64,000 nucleotides of DNA from CAVYUC01 sp963783085 (GCA_963783085.1 CAWAMJ010000010.1:186001-250000), one strand, 5' to 3'. Positions 52,466 through 62,382 are shown, counted from the stretch's first letter. Made by a program: numbers and translations. Notes: a model not told the origin generated them from the sequence alone.

Positions 52466-53131
52466 ATGATTAATAGTTTCTTTTTTAAACATTTGAGAGC
52501 AATCGTTATAATCGTCGTTTTATTTTCAGCGATTTTACCTGTTAAGGCGCAATATCCGGAGATTGAAACAAAACTGGATAAAAAAGTAAAAGCTTTTTTG
52601 GTTGAAAACACCAGTAACTGGCGCGATATGAATGTGCCGATTTCCGATGGCAAAATCCTGTATGATATCATTGTGAAAAACAATTATAAGAAGGCCGTTG
52701 AAATCGGAACTTCTACCGGGCATTCAGCCATTTGGATTGCCTGGGCGCTGAGTAAAACCGGAGGAAAATTAATTACCATCGAAATCGATAAACAACGGTA
52801 TTTGCAGGCAAAGGCGAATTTTAAAAAAGCAGGAGTCGAAAAATATATCGATGCACGTTTAGCCGACGCGCATGAGCTGGTTCCCGAACTTCCGGGAAAA
52901 TACGATTTTGTTTTTAGTGATGCCGATAAATACTGGTACACCAATTACTTTAAAGCCATGGATCCGAAACTGGAGGTTGGAGGATGTTTCACAGCGCATA
53001 ACACCAACATGCGAATCCCATCAATCAGGGAATTTGTTGATTACGTTAAAAATGTTGACAATTATAAAACCACTTTCGCGGAAAACAGCAGGGCAGGTAT
53101 TTCCATCAGTTACAAATCAAAAAACAAATAA
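52466..53131 (+). CDS. O-methyltransferase-fold protein with signal peptide
   Basis: A 221-residue protein. The C-terminal two thirds are a class I SAM methyltransferase of the caffeoyl-CoA O-methyltransferase type (AVEIGTSTGHSAIWIAWAL about 75-93, LITIEID about 100, YDFVFSDADKYWY about 148). The first 28 residues form a clear signal peptide ending in VKAQ. Export is odd because SAM is cytoplasmic. Either the leader is an anchor facing inward or the protein has a non-methyltransferase role. The next gene, a permease, starts four bases after it. Confidence 0.82.
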   Translation: MINSFFFKHLRAIVIIVVLFSAILPVKAQYPEIETKLDKKVKAFLVENTSNWRDMNVPISDGKILYDIIVKNNYKKAVEIGTSTGHSAIWIAWALSKTGGKLITIEIDKQRYLQAKANFKKAGVEKYIDARLADAHELVPELPGKYDFVFSDADKYWYTNYFKAMDPKLEVGGCFTAHNTNMRIPSIREFVDYVKNVDNYKTTFAENSRAGISISYKSKNK

Positions 53132-53134
53132 CAC

Positions 53135-54490
53135 TTGAAATTGCCGGATAAAAAACTGGGCAGGAAACTGGGGCTTTTTCCGGTGACGAATATCGTAATT
53201 GCCAACATCATTGGAGCCGGTATTTTTACTACCACCGGGTTCATCATGGAATTTCTCGGAAATCCGCAAATCATGCTGATTTTATGGCTGATTGGAGGAA
53301 TCATTGCATTTTGCGGTGCACTCTCGTTCGGAGAATTGGGCGCAGCTTTTCCTGAAGCAGGCGGCGAATATATTTTTATTTCGAAATTGTTTCACCCAAT
53401 GCTTGGCTTTTTAAGCGGATGGCTGTCGCTGATCGTCGGCTTTTCGGCGCCCATTGCGGCTTCTGCCATCGGTTTTAGCAAGTATTTTATCTGGGCGTTT
53501 CCTAATTTTCAGGCCGTTCTTCAGCTCCATAAAACTTTCGACCCGGGAACCTTCAGCAAAATTTTAGCGGTGCTCGTAATTATAGGATTTTCATTTATAC
53601 ACTATCGCGGAGTAGTTTTGGGTACGCGGGTGCAAAACAGTTTGACTTTGCTCAAGATACTGCTGATTATTGGTTTGATAGTGGCAGGTTTTTCAGCGGG
53701 CGACGGAACGTTACTTAACATCAGAACAGCGCAGCCCTTTCAATTCAGTTTTACAGGTTGGAAATCCATCGGGCTGTCGCTCATGTTTATCATGTTTGCA
53801 TTTAGCGGCTGGAATTCTGCTACTTACATCGGTTCGGAAATAAAAAGACCGGTATATGTCATTCCGCGCTCGCTGCTCATTTCCACCGGCATTGTAACCG
53901 TTTTATATTTTTTTCTGAACTTGTTTTTTGTCTATGCCATTCCGCCGGATAAAATGATTGGCGAACCTGAAATTGGCGGTTTGGCCGCTGGTCTCGCATT
54001 TGGCGAAGTTGCGGAAACAATCATATCCTTGTTGATTTCTTTTGCGCTTTTTTCGTCACTCAGCGCGTTTATCATACTGGGGCCGCGGGTATATTATTCC
54101 ATGGCGAAAGATGGTTACTTTTTTAAAACCATTTCCAAAGTCCACCCAATATTTGGCGTTCCCGGAAATGCGATTATTCTGCAAAGCTGCATCGCTATTG
54201 TTATTGTTTTAACCGGAACTTTCGACCAGATTTTAGCCTACATGGGATTTTCGCTGGGCATTTTTCCGATTCTCGCGGTGTTGGGGGTTTTTAAACTTCG
54301 AAAGAGCGGAAAAAGCAAACTTAAACTCCCGGGATACCCGTGGGTTCAAACTATTTTTATTGTTGCCAACCTTTCAATTTTGATTCTCGCGTACTTCGAA
54401 CGACCCTGGGAATCGTCGATTGCTATTATTACTGCACTTTCCGGGATTCCCGTTTTTTACTGGTTTAAACGAAAAAACAGAATTGGTTAG
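53135..54490 (+). CDS. APC-superfamily amino acid permease
   Basis: A 451-residue inner membrane transporter with about twelve helices. The first helix has NIIGAGIFTTTG (about 24-35), the unwound substrate-binding motif of the APC superfamily; FSGWNSATYIGSEIKRP (about 226-242) in helix 6 also matches. It starts with TTG three bases after the preceding stop and so is probably cotranscribed. It ends in a 4-base convergent overlap with the acyltransferase gene. Substrate is not determinable; amino acids are inferred from the family. Confidence 0.9.
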   Translation: MKLPDKKLGRKLGLFPVTNIVIANIIGAGIFTTTGFIMEFLGNPQIMLILWLIGGIIAFCGALSFGELGAAFPEAGGEYIFISKLFHPMLGFLSGWLSLIVGFSAPIAASAIGFSKYFIWAFPNFQAVLQLHKTFDPGTFSKILAVLVIIGFSFIHYRGVVLGTRVQNSLTLLKILLIIGLIVAGFSAGDGTLLNIRTAQPFQFSFTGWKSIGLSLMFIMFAFSGWNSATYIGSEIKRPVYVIPRSLLISTGIVTVLYFFLNLFFVYAIPPDKMIGEPEIGGLAAGLAFGEVAETIISLLISFALFSSLSAFIILGPRVYYSMAKDGYFFKTISKVHPIFGVPGNAIILQSCIAIVIVLTGTFDQILAYMGFSLGIFPILAVLGVFKLRKSGKSKLKLPGYPWVQTIFIVANLSILILAYFERPWESSIAIITALSGIPVFYWFKRKNRIG

Positions 54491-55236
54491 TTTTGTCGGA
54501 TTAGTTCCTGCAGCATTGTATCGATTTGCCGTTGGGTTTCGTGCTGAAGGAATTTATAATCGGAGCTAATCACCGGATTTCCATATTTCAGGAAAACTTT
54601 TGTTACCGGTTTGCTCATTCGACGGAAAAAGTGGCCAACGAAAGTGTCATCGTCGATCCACGCGTCTTCTTCATCTTTAAAATGAATGGCCATTGGAATA
54701 ACTGGAATTCCGGAATCGGCGGCAATTTTAAAACTTCCGTTTTTGAATGTTTTCGTTAGCGGCCCTTTGCTGGTGGTGCCTTCCGGGAAAATAGCGACCG
54801 GTATTTCGCGATTTACCGATTCCTTAATTTTTTGCATGGTTACGATGAGGCTTTTCATTTCATGCCTCGAAACAAATATTGTATTCGACAATTTTGCCCC
54901 GGTTTTCAGAAGCGGCCAGCTTTGTAATTCAGCTTTTCCAACAAAAGCTGCCGGCGTGTAACGTGCAACAATGAAAATATCAAGATAGCTTCTGTGATTC
55001 GGCATCAGGATAAAATGTTGATGAACGGGAACTTCATTATGTTTCGCCCTGATTCCAAGCAAAAACATACAAGCCCATCCCCAGGTGTGCATCGACCAAT
55101 TTTGCAACCTGCGGCTAAATCCAAACAGTTTCAGCCAAATCCAGCCAGTCCAGGTAATCATCAGCGAAACCAAAAAGATCAGGATCAATCGGACAAGTGC
55201 AAGGGGAAACAGCAAAATTATCCGCACGTTTTTCAT
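54487..55236 (-). CDS. 1-acyl-sn-glycerol-3-phosphate acyltransferase (PlsC family)
   Basis: A 249-residue membrane enzyme making phosphatidic acid. Hydrophobic N-terminus (about 5-32), catalytic NHRSYLD with H81 and D86, AIFPEGTTSKG (about 148-158) and VIPMAIHF (about 177). The start MKNVRI at 55236 is chosen because the open frame upstream crosses the terminator of the next gene. It converges with the permease gene with overlapping stops. Confidence 0.9.
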   Translation of the reverse strand: MKNVRIILLFPLALVRLILIFLVSLMITWTGWIWLKLFGFSRRLQNWSMHTWGWACMFLLGIRAKHNEVPVHQHFILMPNHRSYLDIFIVARYTPAAFVGKAELQSWPLLKTGAKLSNTIFVSRHEMKSLIVTMQKIKESVNREIPVAIFPEGTTSKGPLTKTFKNGSFKIAADSGIPVIPMAIHFKDEEDAWIDDDTFVGHFFRRMSKPVTKVFLKYGNPVISSDYKFLQHETQRQIDTMLQELIRQN

Positions 55237-55280
55237 CGTGCAAAGATGTAAAATCCTGTAGCAATTTCTCTGTTGAAAAA

Positions 55281-55314
55281 CAAAAAAGGGATTCCTGTTT
55301 TGCAGGTATCCCTT
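55281..55314 (-). terminator. Intrinsic terminator of the beta-barrel gene
   Basis: Twelve-base arms (55286-55297 and 55303-55314) with one mismatch and a 5-base loop; minus-strand T run follows. Located 35 bases past the stop of the leftward beta-barrel gene. Confidence 0.8.
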
Positions 55315-55348
55315 CGTTTGAATTGTTTTCTGAAATGGCCGGGGCAAC

Positions 55349-56026
55349 TTATTTTTTCGGTTTTCTGAACAGTGTTCGTTGAACGGTAAACGCCCAACCG
55401 TAGTTTTTAATATCTGTGTCGCCAAAATCGGCAATGCGGGTTAAATCTCTTGAATAGCGAATATCCAATTTGGTGTTTTTATCGATTTTTAATGCAGCGC
55501 CGGCAGCCAATCCGGCAGAAAAACGACTTGGTTTCCATTCGGTATAAGGCGCGCTTGAATTTGCAAACAGGTATCCGATTTCCGGACCGGCGTAAATATC
55601 CAGAAATTTCACCGGTGACACTGTTAACAACACCGGCAACGTAAAATAGTGGTAGCGCTGCGGTTTTCGAATCCAATATCCCCGGTATGGATTTTCATAT
55701 CCGTAATAACCGAGATAAACTCCTTCTCCGGATTCCGGATAATCAAAATGCTGAATGTAATAATTTCCGCCTTTTTGCTGGTACAACAATTCCACCTGTA
55801 AACCGACGGGTCCCAGCAAATGGTGCTGTTTGTAGAAAACGCCAAATGTGGCGCCACTTCGCATTTCGAAATCAAAAACTGAACTGCTTATTTTGTCATT
55901 CAATCCAAAATAATTAACACCCCCTTTTATGCCAAATTCCGACTGGGCTTTTAAATTATTCACTGAAAAAGCTAAAAGAAAGAACAGCGGTAACGCGCTG
56001 ATAAATTGAAGTTTTTTGGTTTCCAT
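55349..56026 (-). CDS. Outer membrane beta-barrel protein (PorT-like fold)
   Basis: A 225-residue exported protein: signal peptide about 1-27 and alternating strands typical of the small barrel family (EFGIKGGVNYFGL near the start, GPVGLQVELLYQQKG, YFTLPVLLTVSPVKFLDIYAGPEIGYLF, FSAGLAAGAALKI, LDIRYSRDLTRI). The final residues are lysine-rich rather than aromatic. Such proteins are widespread in Bacteroidota with no assigned function. A single-gene unit with its own terminator. Confidence 0.88.
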   Translation of the reverse strand: METKKLQFISALPLFFLLAFSVNNLKAQSEFGIKGGVNYFGLNDKISSSVFDFEMRSGATFGVFYKQHHLLGPVGLQVELLYQQKGGNYYIQHFDYPESGEGVYLGYYGYENPYRGYWIRKPQRYHYFTLPVLLTVSPVKFLDIYAGPEIGYLFANSSAPYTEWKPSRFSAGLAAGAALKIDKNTKLDIRYSRDLTRIADFGDTDIKNYGWAFTVQRTLFRKPKK

Positions 56027-56150
56027 TTTGATTTAGTATTAAAATTATGTTGTAAAAGTAGAAAGGTTTTATGTTAAGCCGATTTAAGGGATTTAAACTT
56101 TTGTTAATTTTAGTTTCGAAATGTTACAGAGGTTAAATAGTGTAAAAATA

Positions 56151-56184
56151 AAAGCTCCGAAACTTTTACAGTCTCCGGAGCTTT
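56151..56184 (-). terminator. Intrinsic terminator of the M3 peptidase gene
   Basis: Nine-base perfect arms aaagctccg and cggagcttt around a 16-base loop, 28 bases beyond the peptidase stop; exits through an AT-rich run. Confidence 0.65.
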
Positions 56185-56211
56185 CAGTTCATTTGTAAAA
56201 GAAATTCTTTT

Positions 56212-58350
56212 TTACCGACTGACCAAACCACGGTCTTTCAGCATCGGTTTAATGTCTGGTTCTTTTCCGCGAAATTCAACAAACATTTTTTGATAATCCA
56301 TGGTATTTCCGCGCGACAAAATCATGTCGCGGAATCGCTGGCCATTTTTTCGGGTCATTCCGCCATTTTCCTGGAACCATGCAAATGCATCTTCGTCAAG
56401 CATTTCTGCCCACAGATATGCGTAGTAGCCAGCAGCATAACCATTGCTCCATATATGCAGGAAATACGACGAACGGTACCGGGGCGGCACCTGTGGAATG
56501 TCCAGGTTTGTGCGTTTTAGCGCTTCAACTTCAAAACTATCCACAGAATTTATTTTTTCTCCTTCCGGAATGGTGTGCCACTGCATATCGAGTTCTGCGG
56601 CTGCCAGCAGCTCGGTCAGCGCATATCCCTGGTTGAATGTGGTCGATTTTTTAATTTTATCGACCAGTTCCTGTGGCATGGAGTCACCGGTTTTGTAATG
56701 TTTTGCATAGTTTGCAAATACTTGCGCATTCAGCGCCCAATGTTCGTTGAACTGCGAAGGAAGTTCAACAAAATCGCGTGCTACGTTTGTTCCCGATAAA
56801 CTCGGGTAAACCTGATCGGCAAACAACCCGTGCAATGCGTGCCCGAATTCGTGGAACATGGTAGTTACATCGTCGTACGTAATTAATGCCGGTTCACCGG
56901 GGGCCGGTTTGGTGAAGTTGCAAACGTTGTAAACCACTGGTTTTGTATTCAGTAATTTCGATTGCCCAACGATATTGCTCATCCATGCGCCACCCGATTT
57001 ATTGTCGCGTTTAAAATAATCGAAGTAAAACAAACCCAGTTTACTTCCGTCGTTGTCGATGACCTCATAAACACGCATATCGGGCTGGTAAACCGGAAAA
57101 TCATTTCTGCGGTTGAAAGTCAGTCCGTACAACTGGTTGGCAGCGTAAAACACGCCGTTTTCCAGTACGTTCCACAATTCGAAATAAGGTTTAATCTGTT
57201 CATCATCCAAATCATATCGTGCTTTACGAACTTTTTCAGAGAAATAATTCCAGTCCCAGGGCTGAAGCTGAAAATCTTTATTTTCCTTATTGATAACCGC
57301 TTGCAGGTCTTTTGCTTCGGCCCGTGCATTTGCTGTTGCCGGTGGAACCAGTTTTTCGAGGAAAGTTTGAACGGCTTCCGGATTTTTCGCCATTTGATCC
57401 TGAAGCGCCCACTCTGCAAAATTGGGAAAACCCAGCAAATCTGCTTTTTCTGCCCTGATTTCTGCCAAACGTTTTATGGTTTCGCGCGTATCATTCTTAT
57501 CGCCTTTTTCGGCGCGCGTCCACGAAGCTTCAAAAAGCCGTTTGCGTGTTTCCCTGTTTTCGAGCGACTGCAACATCGGTTGCTGAGTTGTGTTTTGCAA
57601 AGGGATCAGCCAGTTTCCTGATACGTTATTGTCTTGTGCATTTTGTGCCGCCGATTTTACTGCACTTTCCGGCAGCCCTTCCAGCGCTTCTTTTTGTTGA
57701 ACCACCAGCGCTCCTTGTTTTGCCGCAGCTAAAAGTTGATTCGTAAACTTCGCGCTGAGGCCGGCTTCTTCTTCATTCAGTTTTTTAAGTTGTTCTTTTT
57801 TGTCGCTGGGAAGATTGGCCCCGGCACGCACAAATTCATCGTAATAATAATCGAGCAGTCGTTCTGATTCTGAATCAAGGTCAAGCTTATCTTTTTTCTG
57901 GTGAAGTGTTTTTACCCGTTCAAAAAGCTTTGGATTCAGGAATATCGCGTCGTGTTGGGCTGCCAGCTTCGGCGCAATTTTTTCCTGCAGATTTTGTAAA
58001 ACGGAATCGGTATTGGCGCCCGCCAGCATTTCAAATACATTATCAACCCGGTTGAGCAGTTGTCCGCTCTTCTCCAACGCCACCAGCGTATTTTCGAATG
58101 TTGGTTCCCCGCTGTTGTTAGCAATTTGTTCAATCTCTTCTTTCTGTTGTTCGATTCCTTCTTCGAATGCGGGCTCAAAGTCATTGTTTTCAATTTCGTC
58201 GAAATTGGGAGCCTGGTATGGCAGGGTGCTTGGCTGCATAAACGGATTGTTAGCCAAATCTTTATTGTTCTCCATCGTTTTTGATTTTTGATTGCATGCC
58301 GAAAAAATAAGCAAGAGCATTCCGGATGCCAAAATGAATACTTTTTTCAT
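56212..58350 (-). CDS. M3-family peptidyl-dipeptidase lipoprotein
   Basis: A 712-residue zinc peptidase. Signal ending LLIFSAC (lipobox cysteine C19), then the all-helical thimet/Dcp fold. The zinc motif HEFGHALH is near residue 500, with the downstream glutamate in the following helix region. Dcp-type enzymes cut dipeptides from peptide C-termini; the lipobox places this one in the periplasm or outer membrane, where it would feed on peptides. Length fits Dcp. Confidence 0.93.
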   Translation of the reverse strand: MKKVFILASGMLLLIFSACNQKSKTMENNKDLANNPFMQPSTLPYQAPNFDEIENNDFEPAFEEGIEQQKEEIEQIANNSGEPTFENTLVALEKSGQLLNRVDNVFEMLAGANTDSVLQNLQEKIAPKLAAQHDAIFLNPKLFERVKTLHQKKDKLDLDSESERLLDYYYDEFVRAGANLPSDKKEQLKKLNEEEAGLSAKFTNQLLAAAKQGALVVQQKEALEGLPESAVKSAAQNAQDNNVSGNWLIPLQNTTQQPMLQSLENRETRKRLFEASWTRAEKGDKNDTRETIKRLAEIRAEKADLLGFPNFAEWALQDQMAKNPEAVQTFLEKLVPPATANARAEAKDLQAVINKENKDFQLQPWDWNYFSEKVRKARYDLDDEQIKPYFELWNVLENGVFYAANQLYGLTFNRRNDFPVYQPDMRVYEVIDNDGSKLGLFYFDYFKRDNKSGGAWMSNIVGQSKLLNTKPVVYNVCNFTKPAPGEPALITYDDVTTMFHEFGHALHGLFADQVYPSLSGTNVARDFVELPSQFNEHWALNAQVFANYAKHYKTGDSMPQELVDKIKKSTTFNQGYALTELLAAAELDMQWHTIPEGEKINSVDSFEVEALKRTNLDIPQVPPRYRSSYFLHIWSNGYAAGYYAYLWAEMLDEDAFAWFQENGGMTRKNGQRFRDMILSRGNTMDYQKMFVEFRGKEPDIKPMLKDRGLVSR

Positions 58351-58552
58351 GAATATTTTTTTAAATGTTGTTGTAAAACTTCCACGACCAAATGTCTGTT
58401 AAAAAAATGCAGCTTCGAAGTTTGCAATAATTCTGCCAACTTTTATTCTGAACGCTGAAATAATTCATCTGTTTGAACTTCTAATTTTTGATGGTGGACC
58501 CATGAAAGTACGAAAGAATTCAAAAGAGGAAACATTTATCTGACAGATAGCA

Positions 58553-59152
58553 TTATGCGCTACAGACAACTAACTGAAAAGCATTGTTGCCAAAGAACTC
58601 CGAATGTTCAATTTTGAGATTACTTTCTGGCAGAATCTTTTCCAGTCCACCCAGCCGGCAATAGGATTTAAAGTTATGATGATGTTCAACCCCGGCAAAA
58701 AATTCAGCAATTTGGCTTCCGTAACCGGCAACATTTTTCGGAAGGGGGACTGCATAATCAACAATAATGATCCGCTTCGAAATGTTTTTCATTTCCTCCA
58801 GAATAGTTACATGTTGCTCAGGTTCAAACTGATGAAGCGCAAGCGACATGGTAGCCGCATCGAAATTATTTCCGGTAAACCTTTTTAGTTGTGTGGCATC
58901 CGAAACAAAAAACGCAGTGTTTTTGATATTTTTTGTGGATTTGGTTTTTACAGCCTTTCGTATCATTGACTCTGACAAATCGACACCCACTGCTTCCGAT
59001 GCTTTTTGAGCAAACTCGAAAACCTGAGCCCCTGTTCCGCAGGCAATATCAATCACTTTTTCACCGGGGTGGATGTATTTGGCCACTCTTTTCCTCATCG
59101 GAGTTAAAACCGGATCGACAAATGTTCCGTAAAACCAACCTGATTCAACCAT
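58553..59152 (-). CDS. Class I SAM-dependent methyltransferase
   Basis: A 199-residue methyltransferase of the UbiE/Methyltransf_11 kind. SAM motif VIDIACGTGAQVFEFA (about 34-49), acidic post-motif VGVDLSESMI, and FDAATMSLALHQF (about 101-113). No signal peptide. The substrate is unknown; quinone, lipid or small molecule all fit. Alone between AT-rich gaps of about 200 bases on each side in which no genes are seen. Confidence 0.85.
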   Translation of the reverse strand: MVESGWFYGTFVDPVLTPMRKRVAKYIHPGEKVIDIACGTGAQVFEFAQKASEAVGVDLSESMIRKAVKTKSTKNIKNTAFFVSDATQLKRFTGNNFDAATMSLALHQFEPEQHVTILEEMKNISKRIIIVDYAVPLPKNVAGYGSQIAEFFAGVEHHHNFKSYCRLGGLEKILPESNLKIEHSEFFGNNAFQLVVCSA

Positions 59153-59336
59153 TGCGTTTTTTTAATAAAAATTTCCAAGTCTCATAAAAGCTCCCGCACA
59201 AAACAGCCACCGCTAATGCCATTCACAAAATAAATTGTTTTATCCTCATTAAGAGTATTTTTTCAGGCGAATTTAATTTCTTTGTAAAACCATGAACGCG
59301 TTATTTTGTTGCTGTTCTTAATTAAAAACCTTGCTA

Positions 59337-60203
59337 ATGAGACCTTTTAATTACCTTTTTATTTTCGTTTTTATTGTTCTGACTGCGTTTAAAACCGATA
59401 AACCTGCTTACCAGCTTTTTGCGGAAAGTGGGAAAATGGTGAAATATTCGAAAATGCTGAAAGAGCTGGCAGATGCCGACGTTGTTCTTTTTGGGGAATC
59501 GCACGATAATCCAATTGCCCACTGGCTTGAATTGGAGTTAGCCAAAGATTTATACGAATTAAAAAACGATAATCTCATCCTCGGCGCCGAAATGTTTGAA
59601 ACAGATAACCAGGTGATTTTGGACGAATACCTCGACAGCCTGATTTCCCAAAGCTATTTTGAAGATGAAGCGCGAATCTGGCCCAACTACCAAACGGATT
59701 ATAAACCGCTGGTGGAATTCGCAAAAAAACATCAAATTAAGTTTGTCGCCACCAATATCCCGCGCAGGTATGCATCAGTAGTAAATTCTAAAGGTTTCGA
59801 GGGGTTGGAGGCGCTTTCCGACGAGGCAAAGTCATTTCTGCCGCCGCTGCCGGTGCCGTACAATCCCGAGCTGAAAAGCTATAGGAAACTGCTGGAAATG
59901 CCGGGAATGGGAAGTCATATGGGTGAAAACTTTCCAAAAGCACAAGCAATCAAAGATGCAACGATGGCTCATTCGATCCTGAAATACTGGTCGCCCGGAA
60001 AATTGTTTTTACATTTCAACGGTTCATATCATTCTGATAACTTCGAGAGTATCAACTGGTACCTGAAGCAGGAAAAACCAGATTTAAAGCTGGTTACCAT
60101 TACTACTGTTTCTCAACCGGATATTTCAGAATTAACAGAAGAAAATACAGGCAAAGCAAATTTTACGGTTTGTGTTGACGAGGATATGACCAGGACGAGG
60201 TGA
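59337..60203 (+). CDS. ChaN-family lipoprotein-like protein
   Basis: A 288-residue protein resembling ChaN (DUF399), a heme-binding fold. The key motif FGESHDNPIAHWLELELAKDL is near residues 50-70; LGAEMFETDNQ and ATNIPRRYASVV follow, with HFNGSYHSDNF near 225. The N-terminus has a hydrophobic leader but no lipobox cysteine. ATG at 59337 is preferred to the TTG at 59331. It converges with nadD. Confidence 0.85.
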   Translation: MRPFNYLFIFVFIVLTAFKTDKPAYQLFAESGKMVKYSKMLKELADADVVLFGESHDNPIAHWLELELAKDLYELKNDNLILGAEMFETDNQVILDEYLDSLISQSYFEDEARIWPNYQTDYKPLVEFAKKHQIKFVATNIPRRYASVVNSKGFEGLEALSDEAKSFLPPLPVPYNPELKSYRKLLEMPGMGSHMGENFPKAQAIKDATMAHSILKYWSPGKLFLHFNGSYHSDNFESINWYLKQEKPDLKLVTITTVSQPDISELTEENTGKANFTVCVDEDMTRTR

Positions 60204-60222
60204 ATCTTAATTAGTGGCGGTA

Positions 60223-60846
60223 TTATCTGTAAAATCCCATTTCATCCAAATAAATCCAGGTTTTTGGAGGAAGAAAATGCCTGACATTTTTTCCTTGTTT
60301 CAGTGCTTTGCGGATAAATGTGGACGAAATTTCCATCTGTGGGGCTTTTGTTATCGTGATGTTTTTATGGGATTCAAATTGTTTTTCACGGAAATCTGCC
60401 CGGGGGTATACAAGTATGCCATAATTTTCCAGAATGACTTCATAATTTTTCCACTTATGAAGATTTTCCAGGTTGTCGGATCCCATCAAAATCCTGAATT
60501 CATGATTTGGATATTGATCTTTTAAATAAGCGAGCGTATCAACAGTATAACTGGGCCGCGGCAATTTGAACTCGATTTTGGAAACGCGAAAGCGGTTATC
60601 GTCGTCAACTGCGCGATGCACCATCTCCAGCCGCTGGTAATCGTCCAGGAGATTTTGTTTTTTTTTGTGCGGGTTTTGCGGCGAAACCACAAACCACAAC
60701 TGATCGATGTCGGTAAATTCGACCATGTAGTTGGCAATAGCCATATGGCCGATATGAATGGGATTGTACGTCCCGAAATACAATCCGATTTTAAACTGAA
60801 TATCCGATTTTTGAGGCGCGAGAATATCGGTGATTATATTGCTCAT
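60223..60846 (-). CDS. nadD: Nicotinate-nucleotide adenylyltransferase NadD
   Basis: Adenylylates nicotinate mononucleotide in NAD synthesis. The 207-residue enzyme has GLYFGTYNPIHIGHMAIA (about 20-37) with the nucleotidyltransferase HxGH motif, WFVVSPQNPHK (about 51-61), MGSDNLENLHKW (about 119) and ISSTFIRKAL (about 172). The start codon overlaps the gmk stop (ATGA), so it is translationally coupled to gmk. Confidence 0.95.
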   Translation of the reverse strand: MSNIITDILAPQKSDIQFKIGLYFGTYNPIHIGHMAIANYMVEFTDIDQLWFVVSPQNPHKKKQNLLDDYQRLEMVHRAVDDDNRFRVSKIEFKLPRPSYTVDTLAYLKDQYPNHEFRILMGSDNLENLHKWKNYEVILENYGILVYPRADFREKQFESHKNITITKAPQMEISSTFIRKALKQGKNVRHFLPPKTWIYLDEMGFYR

Positions 60847-61427
60847 TTGGTTAAAAATTCAGTTACGATTTTTTCGGCTTCCGCAAAAGCTTTATCAAGG
60901 TTTTCGTTTACAATCACCGCATCGAATTGATTGGCGAAACCGATTTCATATTCAGCTTTTTCAATCCGCATCCTGATTTTTTCTTCGGTTTCGGTAGAGC
61001 GGTTTTTCAATCGGTTTTTCAATTCATTAACGGACGGGGGTTGAACAAAAATTGCGAGCGCTTCGTCGCCAAATTGTTTTTTTATATTGATGCCACCGAT
61101 TACATCCACATCAAAAATCACATTTTTCCCAAGGTTTCTGATTCGCTCTACTTCACTTTTTAAGGTTCCGTACCTGTTCCCCTTGTAAACCTCTTCCCAT
61201 TCCAGAAACTCGTTGTTTTCCACTTTTCGCAAAAATTCTTCCGGGGAGAGAAAATAATAATCGCGGCCATGAATTTCTCCGTTGCGTGGTTCGCGGTTTG
61301 TTGCCGAAATTGAAAATTCAAGGTTGAAATCCTGTTGCAAAAGGTGTTTTACGATGGTGGTTTTGCCGGCTCCCGAAGGTGCTGACAAAATTATGAGCTT
61401 ACCTTTTGACTTTGAACTTTGAGCCAT
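60843..61427 (-). CDS. gmk: Guanylate kinase
   Basis: Phosphorylates GMP to GDP. The 194-residue protein has the P-loop LSAPSGAGKTTIVKHLL (about 14-30), the GMP-binding region SISATNREPRNGEIHGRDYYFLS (about 39) and a lid/arginine segment ENRLKNRSTETEEKIRMR near 130-150. It sits between yicC and nadD, a frequent Bacteroidota order. Confidence 0.96.
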   Translation of the reverse strand: MAQSSKSKGKLIILSAPSGAGKTTIVKHLLQQDFNLEFSISATNREPRNGEIHGRDYYFLSPEEFLRKVENNEFLEWEEVYKGNRYGTLKSEVERIRNLGKNVIFDVDVIGGINIKKQFGDEALAIFVQPPSVNELKNRLKNRSTETEEKIRMRIEKAEYEIGFANQFDAVIVNENLDKAFAEAEKIVTEFLTK

Positions 61428-61439
61428 AACATTTGAAAC

Positions 61440-62315
61440 TTAGAGCACATTTAACAGTTGTTCTTTAACCCGTTCCAAATGGTCTTTCATTTGTACCACA
61501 ATGCGCTGAATGTTTTTATCGTTGGCTTTCGAACCAATGGTATTAATTTCGCGGCCAAGTTCCTGGGAAATAAAAGCCAGTTTTTTTCCACTGCTTATCG
61601 GTTCTTCCATCGTTTCGAAAAAATAGTCGCAGTGATTGGCCAGGCGAACTTTTTCTTCGTTGATATCGAGCCGTTCGAGGTAAAAAAGCAATTCCTGCTC
61701 AAACCGGTTTTCATCCATTTTTCCATTTAACTGCAATGTATCGAGGTTTTCTGTCAATTTCGCCTTGAGATTTTCAATCCGCTGTGCCTCATGCGGTTCC
61801 AAATCTTTCAGCAACAATTGTATACTTTCAACATTTCCTGAAATGTCTTTTTTCATTGCCTCTCCTTCCTGGATCCTGAATTTGTCAATTTCGTTCAGCG
61901 CCTTTTTTATGAATTCAAGAATTGTTCCCCACTCTTCTTCATCCAGCGTTTCGTATTCTGTTTTAACCACGTCGGGCAAACGCATTGCAGCTTGCAGTGT
62001 TGTATGATCCGTTTTCAGGTTTAACACCTCATTTATCTTTTTAAGATGCTGAAAATAAGCTTTTAGAATCGGTTCGTTTATTTTTGAATTCGATTCATCG
62101 CCCAGATTTTCAACGTAGATGTTAAAATCGATTTTTCCACGGACCAGGGTATCAGAGAGCAAACGCCTGATTTTTATTTCTTTTTCGCGATACAATGCGG
62201 GCATTCTGGTGTTAATATCCGTTTGTTTGCTGTTTAGCGATTTGATTTCAATGGTAATTTTTTTGTTGTTTATTTCGAATTCAGCTTTACCAAATCCGGT
62301 CATCGATTTTATCAT
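61440..62315 (-). CDS. YicC-family endoribonuclease
   Basis: A 291-residue member of the YicC family, recently described as a ribonuclease in other bacteria. The N-terminus MIKSMTGFGKAEFEINNKK and the ending REINTIGSKANDKNIQRIVVQMKDHLERVKEQLLNVL are its two conserved ends; a helical middle (about 90-230) links them. It lies 12 bases upstream of gmk, its usual partner. Confidence 0.92.
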   Translation of the reverse strand: MIKSMTGFGKAEFEINNKKITIEIKSLNSKQTDINTRMPALYREKEIKIRRLLSDTLVRGKIDFNIYVENLGDESNSKINEPILKAYFQHLKKINEVLNLKTDHTTLQAAMRLPDVVKTEYETLDEEEWGTILEFIKKALNEIDKFRIQEGEAMKKDISGNVESIQLLLKDLEPHEAQRIENLKAKLTENLDTLQLNGKMDENRFEQELLFYLERLDINEEKVRLANHCDYFFETMEEPISSGKKLAFISQELGREINTIGSKANDKNIQRIVVQMKDHLERVKEQLLNVL

Positions 62316-62382
62316 ACTGAAAATTTTTGTGCTAATTTAAATATAAAGTCGGAAGTCTGAAGACCGAAGGCCGAAGTTTTGT

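Noticed and set aside
56962..57621. Plus-strand frame of 219 codons inside the M3 peptidase
   Set aside because: Antisense to a well-conserved peptidase; composition is that of a reverse translation shadow.
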